This document shows positions 1 to 13,400 of a stretch of 64,000 bases of DNA, in pieces (within the stretch, counting starts at the first letter, position 1; the number at the start of each line of letters is the position of its first letter). A program made the position numbers and the translations under genes. The stretch is from the NCBI GenBank assembly GCA_905178155.1, contig CAJINV010000004.1, positions 4,582,518 through 4,646,517 of the forward strand. Reading direction: 5' to 3'. The notes beneath the pieces are model-generated. The model was given only the letters and a program-made list of their open reading frames with translations, did not search any database and was not told where the DNA came from. Source of the stretch: Amoebophrya sp. A120 (taxonomy: Eukaryota > Sar > Dinophyceae > Syndiniales > Amoebophryaceae).

Positions 1-2
1 AC

Positions 3-3000
3 AAAGGGGATGAAGAACATGAACACGACCAAAGCGGTAGTGCTGATGGGCGGGAAAGAACGAAGGAAATAATTCGGCTGAAGCACACCTGCTTTCCCAT
101 CCCGCAGGTTGCCATAGCAATGATCATTGGGAATGAAGGTAAAAGCGTTATGTCTGCGGAGGTCGAATAGTAGAATTTACATTTTTTTAGAATGTTTGTC
201 GTTCTTCGGCACCACCACCACGACATGCACAGTGGACGATTTCATCAATTTTTCGTCAATCCAGGTCGCACGGTGAACTGTTACGAGGAGAAGTCTGGGT
301 GCTACATTGGCGTTCGGCACGAGAGCCTGTGCGGAAAGGCGTATGGCATTGTGGAGATTGTTGGGTTCGACGCGGAAATTATCTACGCCGTGGAAGAAGA
401 CATTCACCAAATGGTGGACCGAGCGATAGAAATGTACTAAAGAGCCTTCACTTACTGTATTTAGCGCTGGTACTGCATCACTTGAATAGAGTACAACCTC
501 TGGTGTCTTTCTGCGATTGCACGGTCCTGGAAGAGGATTATTGTGCATTATTTTCTCAAAGTAAGCTGCATTTCATCTCGCCTGCGCGTACCACTTATGC
601 GTAATAATAGCGATGTGCTTGATCCTCGAAGATGAAATACATCACAGGAAAAGCAACCACCTTTTGACGGCTAACGACAACTTGACTCCGGCATCTCGCT
701 TGCGGCAGGTGCAGGGAAATAGAATGAAGCGGACATCGAGCCAGAGGACTGCTTTTTTCGACAAGCGGAATACATCTGGTGAAGGCGATCGCGATCCTGA
801 CGAGAAAAAGAATGCAAATACCGCTCCGGTAGAGGTGGACGAGATCGACCGGTTTGCCGGCACCAACGCTGGCGTGGCGCAGCAGCAGTGCATCCCGGAC
901 AGTAGCCGCACGGGTAGTTGCAATATTCAATCTTCACCATGTGAAGATCATTCTGTGTCAGATGAAGCTGTTGACGGCTCCTCGCCGAGGTCCCCAGCGT
1001 CCAAGCGTGCCAAAAGCAACACCGGTCGCGCGGTGACTATGGTAGTTCAACGGAAAGAACCTACTTCTGACCAGAAAATTTCATCTGTGGCGACGTTGCA
1101 GAAAGAACAAGGCCTGGCGCTGCCCGATGTGCTGGATGAGCCTTGTTCATCAACATTTTCACGGCCGGGTACAACAACAGCCGGACCTGCTTCAAACGGA
1201 GCTGACAGCGAGGAGGTGGATGCTGCAACGGCGGTTGTACTTGCAAATTTGACTCAGGAGCAACGATCCACCAAGAAGATGAACTTGTGCCGAGATTATG
1301 ACGGCAGTAACGTGCCCAACAGGCAAGTTACCCAAAGGGTTACGGTTTTTTTTTTTCGGTGTAAATAAGCTAGTTATATATTAACTAGCTAGTAAAAGTG
1401 GTTTGCTTTTAGTTAGGTTAATGGCTTATCTATATAAGCCGTTTCTCAAGGCTTCCAGGACGCTACATCGCCGATATCCACCTCCACGGATCCGCCGCGG
1501 AACCCTAGCAAAAAACCGAGGAAGTGCCCCATGGCGTGGCGTCTGTCTACTGCCCAGGCTTTCCATTGTGCATGGCCTGCGGGAGGTTTGGCGCAGCTAG
1601 CCGCATCCAGGGGATGACTTCCGACAAGACGGCACGGTCGAAACGCAAAGCCGCGCGCCGTGCTTATGAGAAAAGGCTGAGCAGCGTGCCATCGGCTGCC
1701 ACGGGGGGCTTCGCCAAAAAGCACCCGCAAGCCAAGGGAAACATGCTCCGCAGGCCGCGGCCTGCAAAGCCGCAGGCGAGAGGCTGGGGCGCGAGGAGGG
1801 TCCGCGGGAGGGGGTCCACGCAGGGCCTCCAGAAGGGCATACTTTTACCCCTAGCCCCGACGCTGTGGTCGTTTTGTCCGTTGCCAAAAAGGGAGCATCT
1901 CGGAGGGGCATCGCGGACGGGGATCCCGGACTCTCGTGTTGTCCTGTGTGAGGTCAATCTGTCCAGGTAGGAACACAATGAAGCCGGGGCACTTTGGATA
2001 GCCTCACAAGATGGCTCGCAAGCTCGGCGGAAAGTGGCAGCAGGGCACAAACCAAACACAGAAAAGGGCGGCAAGCTGCGACACGGTCGTCGCAGCTACG
2101 CCGTCCTGCTGCCTCGCCACAGGAAGCTGGCCACCGATCCTCTGCCCCCTGCGAAGCTTCGTGCCCTATCTGCGCCACGCCTTCGCGTGCAGTATCCCGG
2201 CGCTCCTGCGTGGAGACAACCGAGGCGATTCCGTGGAGCTGGATATCGGCGGAGTAGCATCCTGCAAGCCTTAAAAAACACCTTTTCTAGCTACTTAAAT
2301 CATATAACTAGTTCAACCACCTATCTTACATAAATATCTATATTGTATGTATAAGACCGACCGAAATTTTTTTTTTGATCCCCCATGGGTAACTTGGGCG
2401 TTGGGTACGTTGCTGCCGTCATAGAGATCAAGATGAAGAACATACAAAATCCACCAAGAAGATGAACTTGTGCCGAGATCAAGATGAACATGCAAAATCG
2501 ATTTCTCATGAACAAAGTGTAGTCACTGTTCCTGACGACGATGACGAGGACCGGGCTCTGATGAAAGAGATGGTGGCCAGCATCACGTATACAAACGAAA
2601 ACAGCACCAATTCCAACACCAACCAAAAAAATCCCTCCCGACCGCCCCCGCCGACGATTCCTGCGTTGAAAGAGCCACTATTGACCGACCACTTCCCGTT
2701 TTCCATGCGCTACGTGGGGCTGATCATTGGGAAGGAGGGGAATTCCATCCGAAAAATCAAGGTGCACTGCGAACTCGCACAGTTGACCATTCTGCAGGAG
2801 CACCAATTGACAAATTTCGATTTTGCGAAGCACATGCCGACCTTTACGGAGTGTTTCGCCGACCAAACGAACGGCGGAAAGCTTAACACGAAATTGTTCG
2901 CGGTCGCGCAAATGATGGGAACGCAGAAACAGGTATTCACTTCTTTACGGCAATATGCAAAAAAGAAAGTGAATGTGCTGAGTACAGTTGTTTTATACGA

Positions 3001-6000
3001 CATTGTAATCGCAGGAAACGAAGAGACAAGACAAGCAACCTGCGTTGATGGTGCCCGAAAACGAAAAGTGGCTCGGGAGCCTCCTTTCATGCTAATTTAC
3101 ACTTGATTCCTTCTTATGATTTCTGACTCGGCATAACTTGTTCTCTTCCGCAGAGCAAGTCACTGCTGCTGAATAAATGCAAAAAAACCTCGGCCAACAT
3201 CTTCTTCACACCAGATCTCCACGACTAAGAAAGTGCTGAAATTGATGATTGACTCGGCCGACCGGAATGCGAGGCGGCGGGAGCAGCAACAGAAGCTGGT
3301 AAGCCAGGGCCTTGCGTATCCACAGTAAATTTCCCGTACACGTAGTACAATGCTGTCTCTGCATGACAAAATTGACCTTCAATCTTAATCAGCATGACAA
3401 GTTTGACACTCAAAGTTAGCGAAATTTGCCATGCATTTGGTACATGTACGGGAAATTTGTATTGCATATTGCGCACCCGGACAGTATTCGACACGAACCC
3501 CGGGCGGAAAAGCTCCCGGGGCTGGAGTTTCTGGATGACGACCGGTTGTTGGACCTCTACCACCAGCAAGAAATGGTGTATGATTTTTCGCAAATGCCCA
3601 CTTGCTCTGCCGGACCATCCAATACTTCTTGGTGGAACAAGAGAGGCGCCCCCGGCACGTCAACTTCCTTGCAAGTAAATATCAATGTTGGCGGAGCTGC
3701 AGGGGGTCCGCGCCCGGGCGCCAGAGGAGCGAACCAGTATCAACATCATCAACACAACCACTACTACAACAACGCTAGTGTACTAGGTTCAGGTACAGGA
3801 GCTTCCTTTATTCAGCAAGCCGGTACACGAGTAGGAACAAATCAACATGCAGCAGCATCGTCTTATACAAATTCTTCTTCCGGCTCGCCCGTCCTGGCCG
3901 TCGCGGGCGGAGGGCCCAGCAGCACAGGAACCACGACGACGACCTCAGCAGAGAGGACCATTGGCGGCGGACATCTTGAAGAAGAAGCGAATATTAACAA
4001 CGCTAGTATATCCAAAACGGCCACACCTGGAGCAGGTGGGACTGATAGTACAAGTAGTGGAAGCGAAGGCGATGTCAAAGTTGGTGCGCCGTCGAATATT
4101 AAAACTACGACGATGTTGTTGGCGAATAAAAATACAACCAGCGATCTTGGACACCAGAGCCGCACTTCGACTTCAACACGAGCCCACTCCGGTGACAGCC
4201 TGAATGACACCATCTCCTTCGAAGTGCCCAAGCGGTAAGTGCTGTGGCGGAGTTTCGTTTTTCCACCTTGTTGCTGTTGTTCGTTCTTTGACTAATTTAG
4301 ACTTTACTTCATTTTCATTGCCCTTTTTTCACCTTCTATCTTTTCTTCGCTGTGGTTCTTAGTTGCGTATGTTCATGTTGCGGCAGCGTTTGTGACGCTT
4401 CAGACCTGCGGTATCCGCTTTGCGTAACTGTAATTCTTCATGGGACGAATTATAGCCAGTTTTTCGACTGGCATCTACTTGCGGAGCAGGTAAGAAACAC
4501 ATAGATACTGTGTGCACAAGAAGGACCCGTGCACTGGGGTGCTGCGCCCTTCAGCTAGTGCACTGGCGCTTTGCATGAACGTCTAGGCTTTTATTCCAAG
4601 AAGGAAGAACGTAGCCTGCTTCACACGTCGTCGTCCCGCCGACAGCTCCTCAGTACTTACTAGTGCTGCTAGTAGCTCGACGAAGATCATCTTCGCTCCA
4701 TGACCTCCCCCACTACACGACCAAAAACAGATATCTTGGGTTGCTGATCGGTAAAAAGGGTGATAGCATTCGGCGTTGGCGCGAAGAGGCTTCGCACTTG
4801 GGCATCGAAATCGTGGTAGAGCAGGCTACGAGCCCGGGTGCGGACCCGGAGGCGAACGGTGTCGTGAAAATTCGGGCGGCGTCGGGGGTGGCCTTGCAGG
4901 AGGTACTAGCCATCGCCCAGAAACAGAAGGAGAAAGAACAGCAGCTGCGGGCTGCACAACTTGGCTCTTCTAGCAACGATGATCAAGAAAAAACTGATGT
5001 TGAAATCGATCCGCTCTGCGGCCTTGCTGACTTGGATCTTGTTGTAGAGATGAAAGATGGGTCTTCGTCGTGTGTTGGGTCAACATCATCTTCTAATGCG
5101 GCCTGCTCCGCCCTCTCCGCTTCCTCCGGTACCTCCCCGCCGCTCTCTTCTCCCTCCTCAACCGAGAGCGGTAAAGCGATTTTTCCAACAGAGACTAAAC
5201 AGGAAGACGAAATCAAAACTTCTTCTACCATCGGTAATATGAAAACTAATATGTCTAGTCAAGACCATCAAGATCAACAGTCGACCAACAAATTGTCAAA
5301 TTCTAGTACCACCAAGACAGGTCGTAATGTGGTCCAACAAAAGGCACAACATCCGCCATGCATGATAGAACTGCGGAGCAAAATGACAAAGAGCTTGTTT
5401 AACACTATTGCGAGCGTGAAGCTGTCGCAACAGGGTCTTTTAGTACATGCGCCACAACATGGCAGCTTGTTGAGCAGTAACAATTACAACAACTACGTAA
5501 CATCTTCATCAGCATCCGCAACATCCTATCCAAACCACAACCACCACAACAATTTTTCGTCTTTTAAAGGTTCAGCGTCTGCAAGTTCATCTTCTTCGAG
5601 TTCCTCGTCGTATCATGGAAAAGGATCCGGATCCATAACATTATCATCATCGTCCTCTTCTTCTACTTGCAAAGGCTCTGGCTTTGCGTCTAAAGCTGGT
5701 GGCTCCTGCGTTACAACTGGTTCAACATCTTACAACAATTTTTACAATAACAGGATGAATCAGCAAAGCAAGGGATCTTTCGGGAAGCACATGCAGGGCA
5801 ACAGCTTGGGCCCGAACGGAAAGGGGAACGACAAGAGTCATGCGCTCGGAAACAAGGGCAGCTATTCATCATACAACAAGGACTACAGGGTGGAAAACTC
5901 GCACCAATCGCACCACAGCATGTCATCTGCTAGAAGTACTACTTCGCACGACCACACTTGTTCATCTTCAGACTCTACTAAGAACAATTGTAATAAAGCG

Positions 6001-8166
6001 ACATCAAGTAGTACTAGCAGTGGCAAAAACTACAACCACAGTTCGAAGTCATCAACGAAAAGCAGCTCCTCTTCGCCGAATATTGTCCCGCAGACTAACC
6101 GGAGGGAGTCGCCCTACATGCCCGTCGCGGGAAGTTCCTACGAGCACGGGAACAGTGTGCCGACTGTGAAGCTTAGCCCGTCCTCGTCGACTGACGGTAG
6201 TACTGCAGCCTCTGGCGTCCTCCATGTCAAAGGAAGTTGTGGTCCTGCAATGGGACCAGGTGGTGTACTTTCCAGCTACAGATCCGGGCCCTATGACCAC
6301 CACAGCGCTGCTTTCAACACCTACAACCCTGCTACTGGCGGCGCAACTAAGGGCGCAGCTAAGGGTTCAACATTTCAAGCCGTGGCTTCTGCAACGGCGG
6401 CGCCGGGTGCTTTTGCTGGTGCGGCCGCGCAGCAGTGGAACAGCTACATCGGAGGCAATTATAACTCCAGCGGGGTACACAAATTTGAAAATGATGATTG
6501 TAGCAGCTTTTTGATTTAGTAAAAGAAACTAAACCGTTTAGACCACACGTGCTGCAGGTGATCTAAATACTGAACAACAAATTTGCGACTATGCACACAG
6601 GTCGTGCCCAGCGCGAACCACGGCCGGGCTTGGCAACCGGAGCCGAGCCAGCAGTTTCCAAAGGGAAATCCCCAAGAACACGCGGCACAGATGAATGCAG
6701 CCAACGGAGCAGGAGCACGGGAAGATGAGGCTGCGCCGTCACAGGCACAATGGTTGGAGGCATTGGTTAACCAGATCCCGGGCTGTGGTGCTGGAACCAC
6801 GTCCAATGCTGGAGCTGAACAGGAGCACATGATCCAAGAAATTATGGGCGGCCCGTCATCTACCGCAGTTGTAGAAGGAGCATCTACAAGCAGCATGATT
6901 GAAAAACAAGCCGACGACTTCGAAAAGTGGCTGTTTGAAGACGTGATAGCGACGCCAGGAGCAGCAGGCAACGATACAACCATCGGAAATTTGTTGCAAG
7001 CGGCAGTGTCACGGGAAAACCATCAAGGACAAGATCCTAGTTGTACCCGGCACCTGTTGAGCCCACAGGACCAGACCGGCGAGAGGACAAGGAACATCGT
7101 TGCCGATCAGAACTACAACGCAACAGCAAAAGTAGAAGACCCGTCTGAAGATAAAAATTCTCTTTCACCGCCGACTGAGGATTTGCTGAATACCAGTGCC
7201 ATGCTGAGCTCTATGAGTCCCAGCCCAGCGAGCATTAGCAATCCAGAGTCTCTACTGAATGACTCCACGACCGGGACTACAAATGAAAATACCAACAGAA
7301 ATAAAAAGAACGACGACTTTCCTGCGAAGTTTTCCTCGGACAAGAACGACGCAGGAGTAAATGTCCAGCGAATGACCACCTCGTGCCGGGCAGCAGCAGC
7401 TGATGGCAACATCATCGACGAGGACCCCAACATTCTTGAAAGAAGTTCTTCTTCCACGACCGGTCGTGCCTCAGGCGTCGTCGTGGCACAACAACACGAT
7501 CAGTCCAACACGTCGGCCCCCGCCCAACATCTTGGTCAGCCTCAACATCACTTGTACCAGCCAGCAGCTTTGCCCGGAAGTTGTGTAGGTGCAGGTGGTA
7601 GTAGTACCGCAACTACTGGACAGCATCCGGTGGATCAGCAGGACAGAGAGGTTGAGAAACTGAACCAACTCGCCGACCAGGATACCATGGCCGACGTGCT
7701 TGCAGTGATGTGGAATTGCAATGCCAACAAACCTCCCACAACTTCTTCACCCGGAACCACACCACAGATGAACATGTGGGCGAGCGGAGGTGCAGGAGGA
7801 GATGGTCCTTTGTCTAGCACGTTTTCTTGCACATTGTCCAGCCCTACTACAACCTCGTGCAACATCACGCCCGGCCCCGGCGGAGTTGCGCAACCAGTGC
7901 CTCAATATTTTCCACCCGGAGCAGCGCCGGTGGGGGCGATGATGGTACATCAGTACCCGCCGATGGTGCAGCACAAGGGGGGAAATAAGCCAGGTTGCAG
8001 TGCTGGAGTAGGAGGCTTCAACTTTATCAACATGAACATGCCACCGGCCGCGGGGAAAAATACCATGAGCTGCAAAAGCGGCGCAACGCCGCTGATGGGC
8101 ATGAAGGGCAACTTTGTGGGCGGTTCCTGTGCTTGGCCAACGGCGAGTAATCAGATGAAGGGATGA
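3..8166 (+). CDS. Multi-KH-domain RNA-binding protein (5' partial)
   Basis: Three KH RNA-binding domains are visible, each with the GxxG loop. KH1 has IIGNEGKS near 123-146, and its second half at 191-433 contains GIVEIVGFDAEIIYAVEE. KH2 has GLIIGKEGNSIRKI near 2717-2758 and ends at 3215-3300. KH3 has GLLIGKKGDSIRRW near 4741-4782. About 1000 residues rich in Ser, Asn, Gly and Gln follow, to the stop at 8164-8166. Approximate exons are 3-151, 191-433, 611-1296, 2429 or 2480-2932, 3215-3316, 3474-4234, 4686-6474 and 6601-8166. The 2933-3214, 4235-4685 and 6475-6600 introns are GT-AG. A 1.1-kb TIR element (1297-2423) and a 152-bp introner (3317-3468) also interrupt the gene. KH proteins of this kind bind single-stranded RNA in mRNA processing or translation control; the target here is unknown. 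Boundaries of the first three exons are uncertain, and the start lies upstream of the window. Confidence 0.8.
1266..2496 (+). repeat. 51-bp in-frame exon duplication around the element
   Basis: ATCCACCAAGAAGATGAACT and the following 11 bases occur at 1266-1296 and again at 2449-2479. The tail CAAGATGAA..CAT.CAAA occurs after both units. With the element and one GAGAT removed, the two copies form a 51-bp (17-codon) tandem repeat in frame. Confidence 0.7.
1297..2423. mobile_element. 1.13-kb TIR element with GC-rich cargo in KH gene exon
   Basis: The ends are inverted repeats (TATGACGGCAGTAACGTGCC at 1297; complement at 2404-2423). Weaker inverted similarity continues inward about 200 bp, with a second conserved block at 1449-1500 pairing with 2223-2272. 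The TSD is GAGAT at 1292-1296 and 2424-2428. The core is GC-rich and I see no transposase; open frames in it look spurious. Excision of the element plus one TSD keeps the KH gene in frame. Confidence 0.75.
3317..3468. mobile_element. Introner, family 3, in KH gene
   Basis: 152 bp with one tip TATCCACAGTAAATTTCCCG and the opposite tip (complement) TATGCAATACAAATTTCCCG. The TSD TTGCG is perfect at 3312-3316 and 3469-3473. Removing the element plus one TSD joins the exon in frame as GLA-HPDSIRH. Confidence 0.9.
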
Positions 8167-10476
8167 GGACCGTGATGCAAAGGAGACAACAGACTAGTCG
8201 GAGTTGTCACAGAGGTTATGTAGTACGTCACACGCTGGCTCTGGCACGACGCTATTTTCGTTTTTTCTGAAGCATGTTGAGCATGGCCGGGGCTGGACAA
8301 CACGCAGCGTTATGGCGCAGCAACCAGGCCACAATTTCTATTTCAAGAATTTCCCGAGCTGTCACATGCTTTTAGATATTTTTCGATTCCATAGGGCAAG
8401 CTTGCCAGTTGTATTTTGTTTGGAATTATACCTGTTTGGCAGCACAAATTTTGCGTCAGCGAAGTGAGTCCTTCCGTCCTTGCCTCCGCGATGGAGATCG
8501 CTTTCTTTGCGTGCCTCTCTGCAAAATAAGCTGACAAACGTATTTAATGCCTGACACGTCGACGTTCGATAGTAAGTTCATATTGACGTTTTACTTCGTT
8601 TGCTAGTTTAAGTTTTTGCTTCTTGTGTCTCAAAATTACGTGAGAATATAGGACACTACTATGTACCTGTTTTTCTAAATATTTATTTTACTCTATGGCA
8701 CCCCCATGGTCCGATCGTGACCGTAGGGATGCCAGTTCATTATCATTGCTGAGGCATATTACTATTTTTTCAAATCGAAACATTTTCACAATTATGCACT
8801 TTCATTTTTTGATACTAAACTAAAACTACCCGACATGATCAGGCGTAGCTCTTTCGAGTTCCTGCCACATGATTTCGCTTTCGATAGATGTGTTTACCAA
8901 ATACCAAGTATCTACTACAACAAGCACTTTTTAGGATGCAGTAGAACGCCACGCGTGTACCTTGTCGCTGCGCGTCGGCATCATCAACTTTTAGGCAGCA
9001 CCTGATCATGTCAATAACAATACTTTTCTGAAAATATAATACACGTAGACTTTGAAGACTTTCGAGAACATAGAAAAAGTAAGAAGCAAAAGCGATGTAG
9101 TTGACTCTCTGTGTTTGATAGCTGTATCCTTGTTTACGAGAATAACAATAAACATAGAAACTGTTTAAATATTTTGCACGTCGTAAAAATGATTCCATCT
9201 GATTATCGCACCGTGTCAGTGCTCGTTAGCTGTCCGGCCCTACCATGCTGGGTTGGCACAGCTCAAATGAGTGTTGATGGTGAGGTCGTCGGTGATCCTC
9301 TTGATTTCATATAGATAAACTTCGAAGGCCATAATTTGGAGGATTGTTCTAATATTTTCTATCATTTTCATCTGCGATAAACACTTCCAATACGATGGAC
9401 GAGCTGCGTGTTAGATGGCACCCGGGTATGGACACGACAGGATGGTGGTGGTGAAGACATCAAGCTTTGCTTTTCATGCGAGCAGCTGCTCGGTGTTGGC
9501 GATCTAATCTTCGCTTTCCCTGTTGAAGCGATAGAACAAAAGGCAAAACGTGCATAGTACCAGCACGACAGAGGTACTACAAACATTAACATAGCAGTGG
9601 ACATCCCATCCCAAGTGCGTGATCAACATGCGTCATCAAAACTAGCGGTCAAGTCGTGTTCTCTTGCGGACCCGTGCGGGTGCGCTGGCACTTCGTCGAC
9701 GCTGGACTTTTATCGCTTATGCTGGTTGGAAGTGCGCGAGCTTGCTCTGGCTCTCAACTATGGACAAAGGGTGGGCTGAAGACGTCAGTGATTTTCTCAG
9801 ACGCAGCGGAGCTATGTAGAGACACACATGAAGTACGTATACTTTTACGCTTTTCCTTCATGCAAGGCGCTTATAAAGTAGCAAGCTAACAAGGAGCCCG
9901 CCAACGTGAAGAACATTTTGTCGATCTCCTTACCCAGCGTGCCACCGATCATCATTCGACAAAAGATCCATTTTTAGACGCGAACCAACAGGGAGTATTA
10001 ACTGCGACTACAACATGCGGTACCCCTAATTGAGTGTGGTAGCGATGAAAGGAGGACGCACAGTGTCTTGAGAGCATCTTCTAGAGCTACTACAAAGCAG
10101 ACAAGGAGCTGAGAAATTTTTACAATGAGATTATAGATAAGCGAAATACAACCAAGAACCAGTGCCGCCTGCGCAGCGCCAATTTGTTTCTTGAACTTTT
10201 CGTGCTGCAGGGTTGTTGTTGAGAGGAAACAACTATTGAGAACTATCTTGCTGCGTGGCTCTACTTCTTAATCTTACGACGTGGTTGCGCCACCATGACA
10301 AAAACATAGTTGTACTGGGAAAAAATAGAGTGAGTACACAACAACTGGGCGTCAAGAAGAGCAGCAAACTAACTTCGTGACCTATGGCAGCCGCAGCTAT
10401 GAAGATGGGAGCTAAAGCACAAGTAGACCACCAAGCAAAAGCATGAAAGCATCAAGCTAGCACCGAAAAACCCAAA
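8167..10476. other. Intergenic region, KH gene to SMC1
   Basis: 2.3 kb, AT-richer than its flanks, with stops in all frames. Only short open frames are present, the longest being 119 codons on the minus strand at 8839-9198, with no recognisable domain. It presumably holds the 3' end of the KH transcript and the promoter and leader of SMC1. No RNA gene or TIR element was seen. Confidence 0.6.
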
Positions 10477-13400
10477 ATGAGTCGTTCGGGCTCGCCAAAG
10501 TCCTCGTCCGTCCGGGTTAAGGAGGAGGTTTCCGCTCCTGGAGGCAACGACGAAGAGGACGACTTTCTGGATGACGACGAGGTTCTCGGTGGGGGGTTGC
10601 TGGACGAGAATGAAGAAGACCTTCTCGGCGGCGGGTTGGAGAACGATGGAGAAGCTGGTGTAGATGACGACTTTGATGCAGAAGCAGAAGGAGAGGAACA
10701 ACCGCCGGCCGCAATAAAGGAAGAGGCCGAGGAGAATGAGGGTGACGACGACGACGCTTTCATTATACCTCCAAATAATCACGAGCGGGAGCCGTCTGGT
10801 AGCGGTTCTGTATTACCGCCCGGAAAAAGACGAAAACTTGCAGAGGACGCGCAAGACGATGAGAATGTCCATCAGGAGCTTCCGGCTGTCGGTAGAAGTA
10901 CCCCAGGACGAGATCACGACGACCCACAGCAACCGCAGTCCTCCGCATCGTCGACAGCGAAGCAAAATAAACTCCGCTCGACTTCCGTCGCACCTCCGGC
11001 TACTGATAACAACAAGGCTGCGCCAGCTTTTACCAAAGCAGGACTCTTTTCAAAAAAGGAGAACAATAAAGAAGGAAAAGCCACGACATCTAACTCCGTG
11101 GACCTAAAAGACGTGCACAAGCTGACAAGACAGCAAATCGAATCGCTGAACGACGAGCGCGAGCTTTGGTACGATTGGAGGGCGGTCGACAGGGATGCTG
11201 ATAACATCCTTCCCCCGCACGGGATCGAGTACCTCAGTATCCACAGTAATTGAGCTTGTTCGTTTCGTCGTGACATCAGTACACGTACAAAGAAATAATG
11301 ACGAACCTTTATTTATTGCGACATCAATTAACCTTTTGCTGAACTACATGTTCTAGCATCACAAGTTTCCTTCTCTACTAGTGTGGCGAAAATGATCAGT
11401 CATGCAATTACAGTTTGTCGTTGTACGTGATGTGTATATAAATTTGTGTTGCATACTGCGAATCGAAAACTTCAAGTCCTACGGCGACCGGGTCACTGTG
11501 GGACCGTTCCAGCGGTTCACCTGCGTGATCGGGCCCAACGGGATATCCTGTGCAAAAGTATCGTACTCGTCATATTGCAATCATGCATTACAAATCCTTT
11601 TGCTAAGGTAAATCCGCATTACAAATTTTATTTCTCATGCTGAGAAAATTTGTAATGCATTTATACGAGTGCGATACTTTTGCAGTTCATATGGGAGCGG
11701 GAAGTCCAACGTCATGGACGCGTTGTCGTTTGTGCTGGGCGTTAGTACAAAGGTAATACCCGATTAAGTAGTTCAAGATGACATTATAAATTCAAGGGTT
11801 TCCTGATGGTGCTAGTCAAAGCGATATCTGCCTCGATTGTACTCTCTCCTTTACGTTCTCCTGCAAGTTCTCGTTCTCCTGCAAGTTCTCGTTATCGTGC
11901 AAGTTGATGTAGTAGTAGTTCGTATTGATCCTGAAGTTAATATGGCAAAGACCTACTGGCTCTGGCTACTGCACTCCTAGGTTCTGCGGTCCAACAATTT
12001 GAAGGAGTTGATCCACCGCAAGCAGGGGGACGAGGGGTACGATCCGACCAAGCCATATGGGAGTGTCAGGATTGAAATCGACAAAGTTGAAATAACTTGT
12101 AATGCATAAAATCGATATCATTTGGAAGCCCAATTTCTAAGCGGCGCATGACAAATTTTCGGAGCACTTGAATCCGATTTGTCATGCTGTTTGGGCACAG
12201 AAGACTGCTTTTGTCATGCTCCTTTAGCAGCTCTATCCCAAACCCTAAATAGGCTCACAATCTGCCTCACTTACCCTCCCGGCAAGACAGGCACTTCATG
12301 CCTTGCATTTTATACATGACAAATTGTTTCAACTTTGTCGATTTCACTTCTGACACATCCATAAGCCAGCGCTCCGCGCCTCCGAGGTTTCCATGGTGTT
12401 CAAGCACGACAACGGGCTGCGGTCCGTCTTCTGCCGGTGCATCTCGAAGCAGGGGGTTTCTTCCTACTATCTGAACGACGAGGACAAAACGGCGGTGGAG
12501 TACCTCGCCGCGCTGACGAAAGTCTATAAAAGTGCACAACTCTCCCTCCCCCTCATTTGTATAGCATGAACGGCAATACAAGCATCAGCCAGAATGCCGG
12601 TTTTGCATGACAGGTTCCCGCTGGAGTGTAGTGCTATTTGGGCTGCCACCAGAACTTGTCATGCAAATAGTGCCACAAGGCAGCAACTATATTGGAGGTT
12701 TTGCATGACAAAAATGAGGGGGAGGGCGAGTTGTGCACTGTTATAAAGTGAACATTTTGTCCAAGGCCCGGAACTTTCTCGTTTTCCAGGGGGACATCGA
12801 CGGGCTCACGCGAAAGCAGGGGCAGGAGCTCACGAAGTTTTTCGAAACTATCTCGGGGAGCGACTACTACCTATCCTGTGCAAAAGTATCGTAGTCGTAC
12901 TAATTGCAAATATGCATGACAAATCTCCTTCCTAAGGTAAAACAGCATTACAAATTCCACTTTTCTTCTTGCCAAAATTTCTGATGCAATGTATACTAGT
13001 ACGATACTTTTGCAATGCATACTACCGCGAGGAGTGCGACAACCTGCTGAAAAAACACCAAGAGGCCGAGGAAAGATTGCGGCTGAAAAACACCGAGAAG
13101 CGAGAAGCCTTGGAAACCCAGAAAGACGTCGTCAAAAAGGCTGGGCAGGTATAAAAGTTGCAGCTCTTCTTCTTACACTTACTTTCTACTTCCGAACGTG
13201 AGTGCTGCCGGCGTTATTTGTCGCACACGACCAGCAGCACGACCAGGTAGAAGATCAGTGTGTACTAGAAAGCTGTAGTTATTTCAATCCTCTCAATAAC
13301 TCCCTCAGAGTCAGTGAGGAGTTTCACCTCCTTGATCTTTTCTTGACATACCACAAGAACCATTGTTGAGAAATTCTTGTTAACAACGACATACATTTGA

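Noticed and set aside
1524-2274. Open frames of 75-150 codons on both strands inside the 1.1-kb element
   Set aside because: Overlapping frames on both strands in GC-rich DNA, no domain, no consistent codon use; expected by chance.
8839-9198. 119-codon minus-strand frame
   Set aside because: No domain or conserved motif, no neighbouring exons, AT-rich surroundings; not strong enough to call.
10452-10782. Minus-strand frames opposite the SMC1 N-terminus
   Set aside because: Shadows of the acidic plus-strand reading frame; composition mirrors the codons of the real gene.
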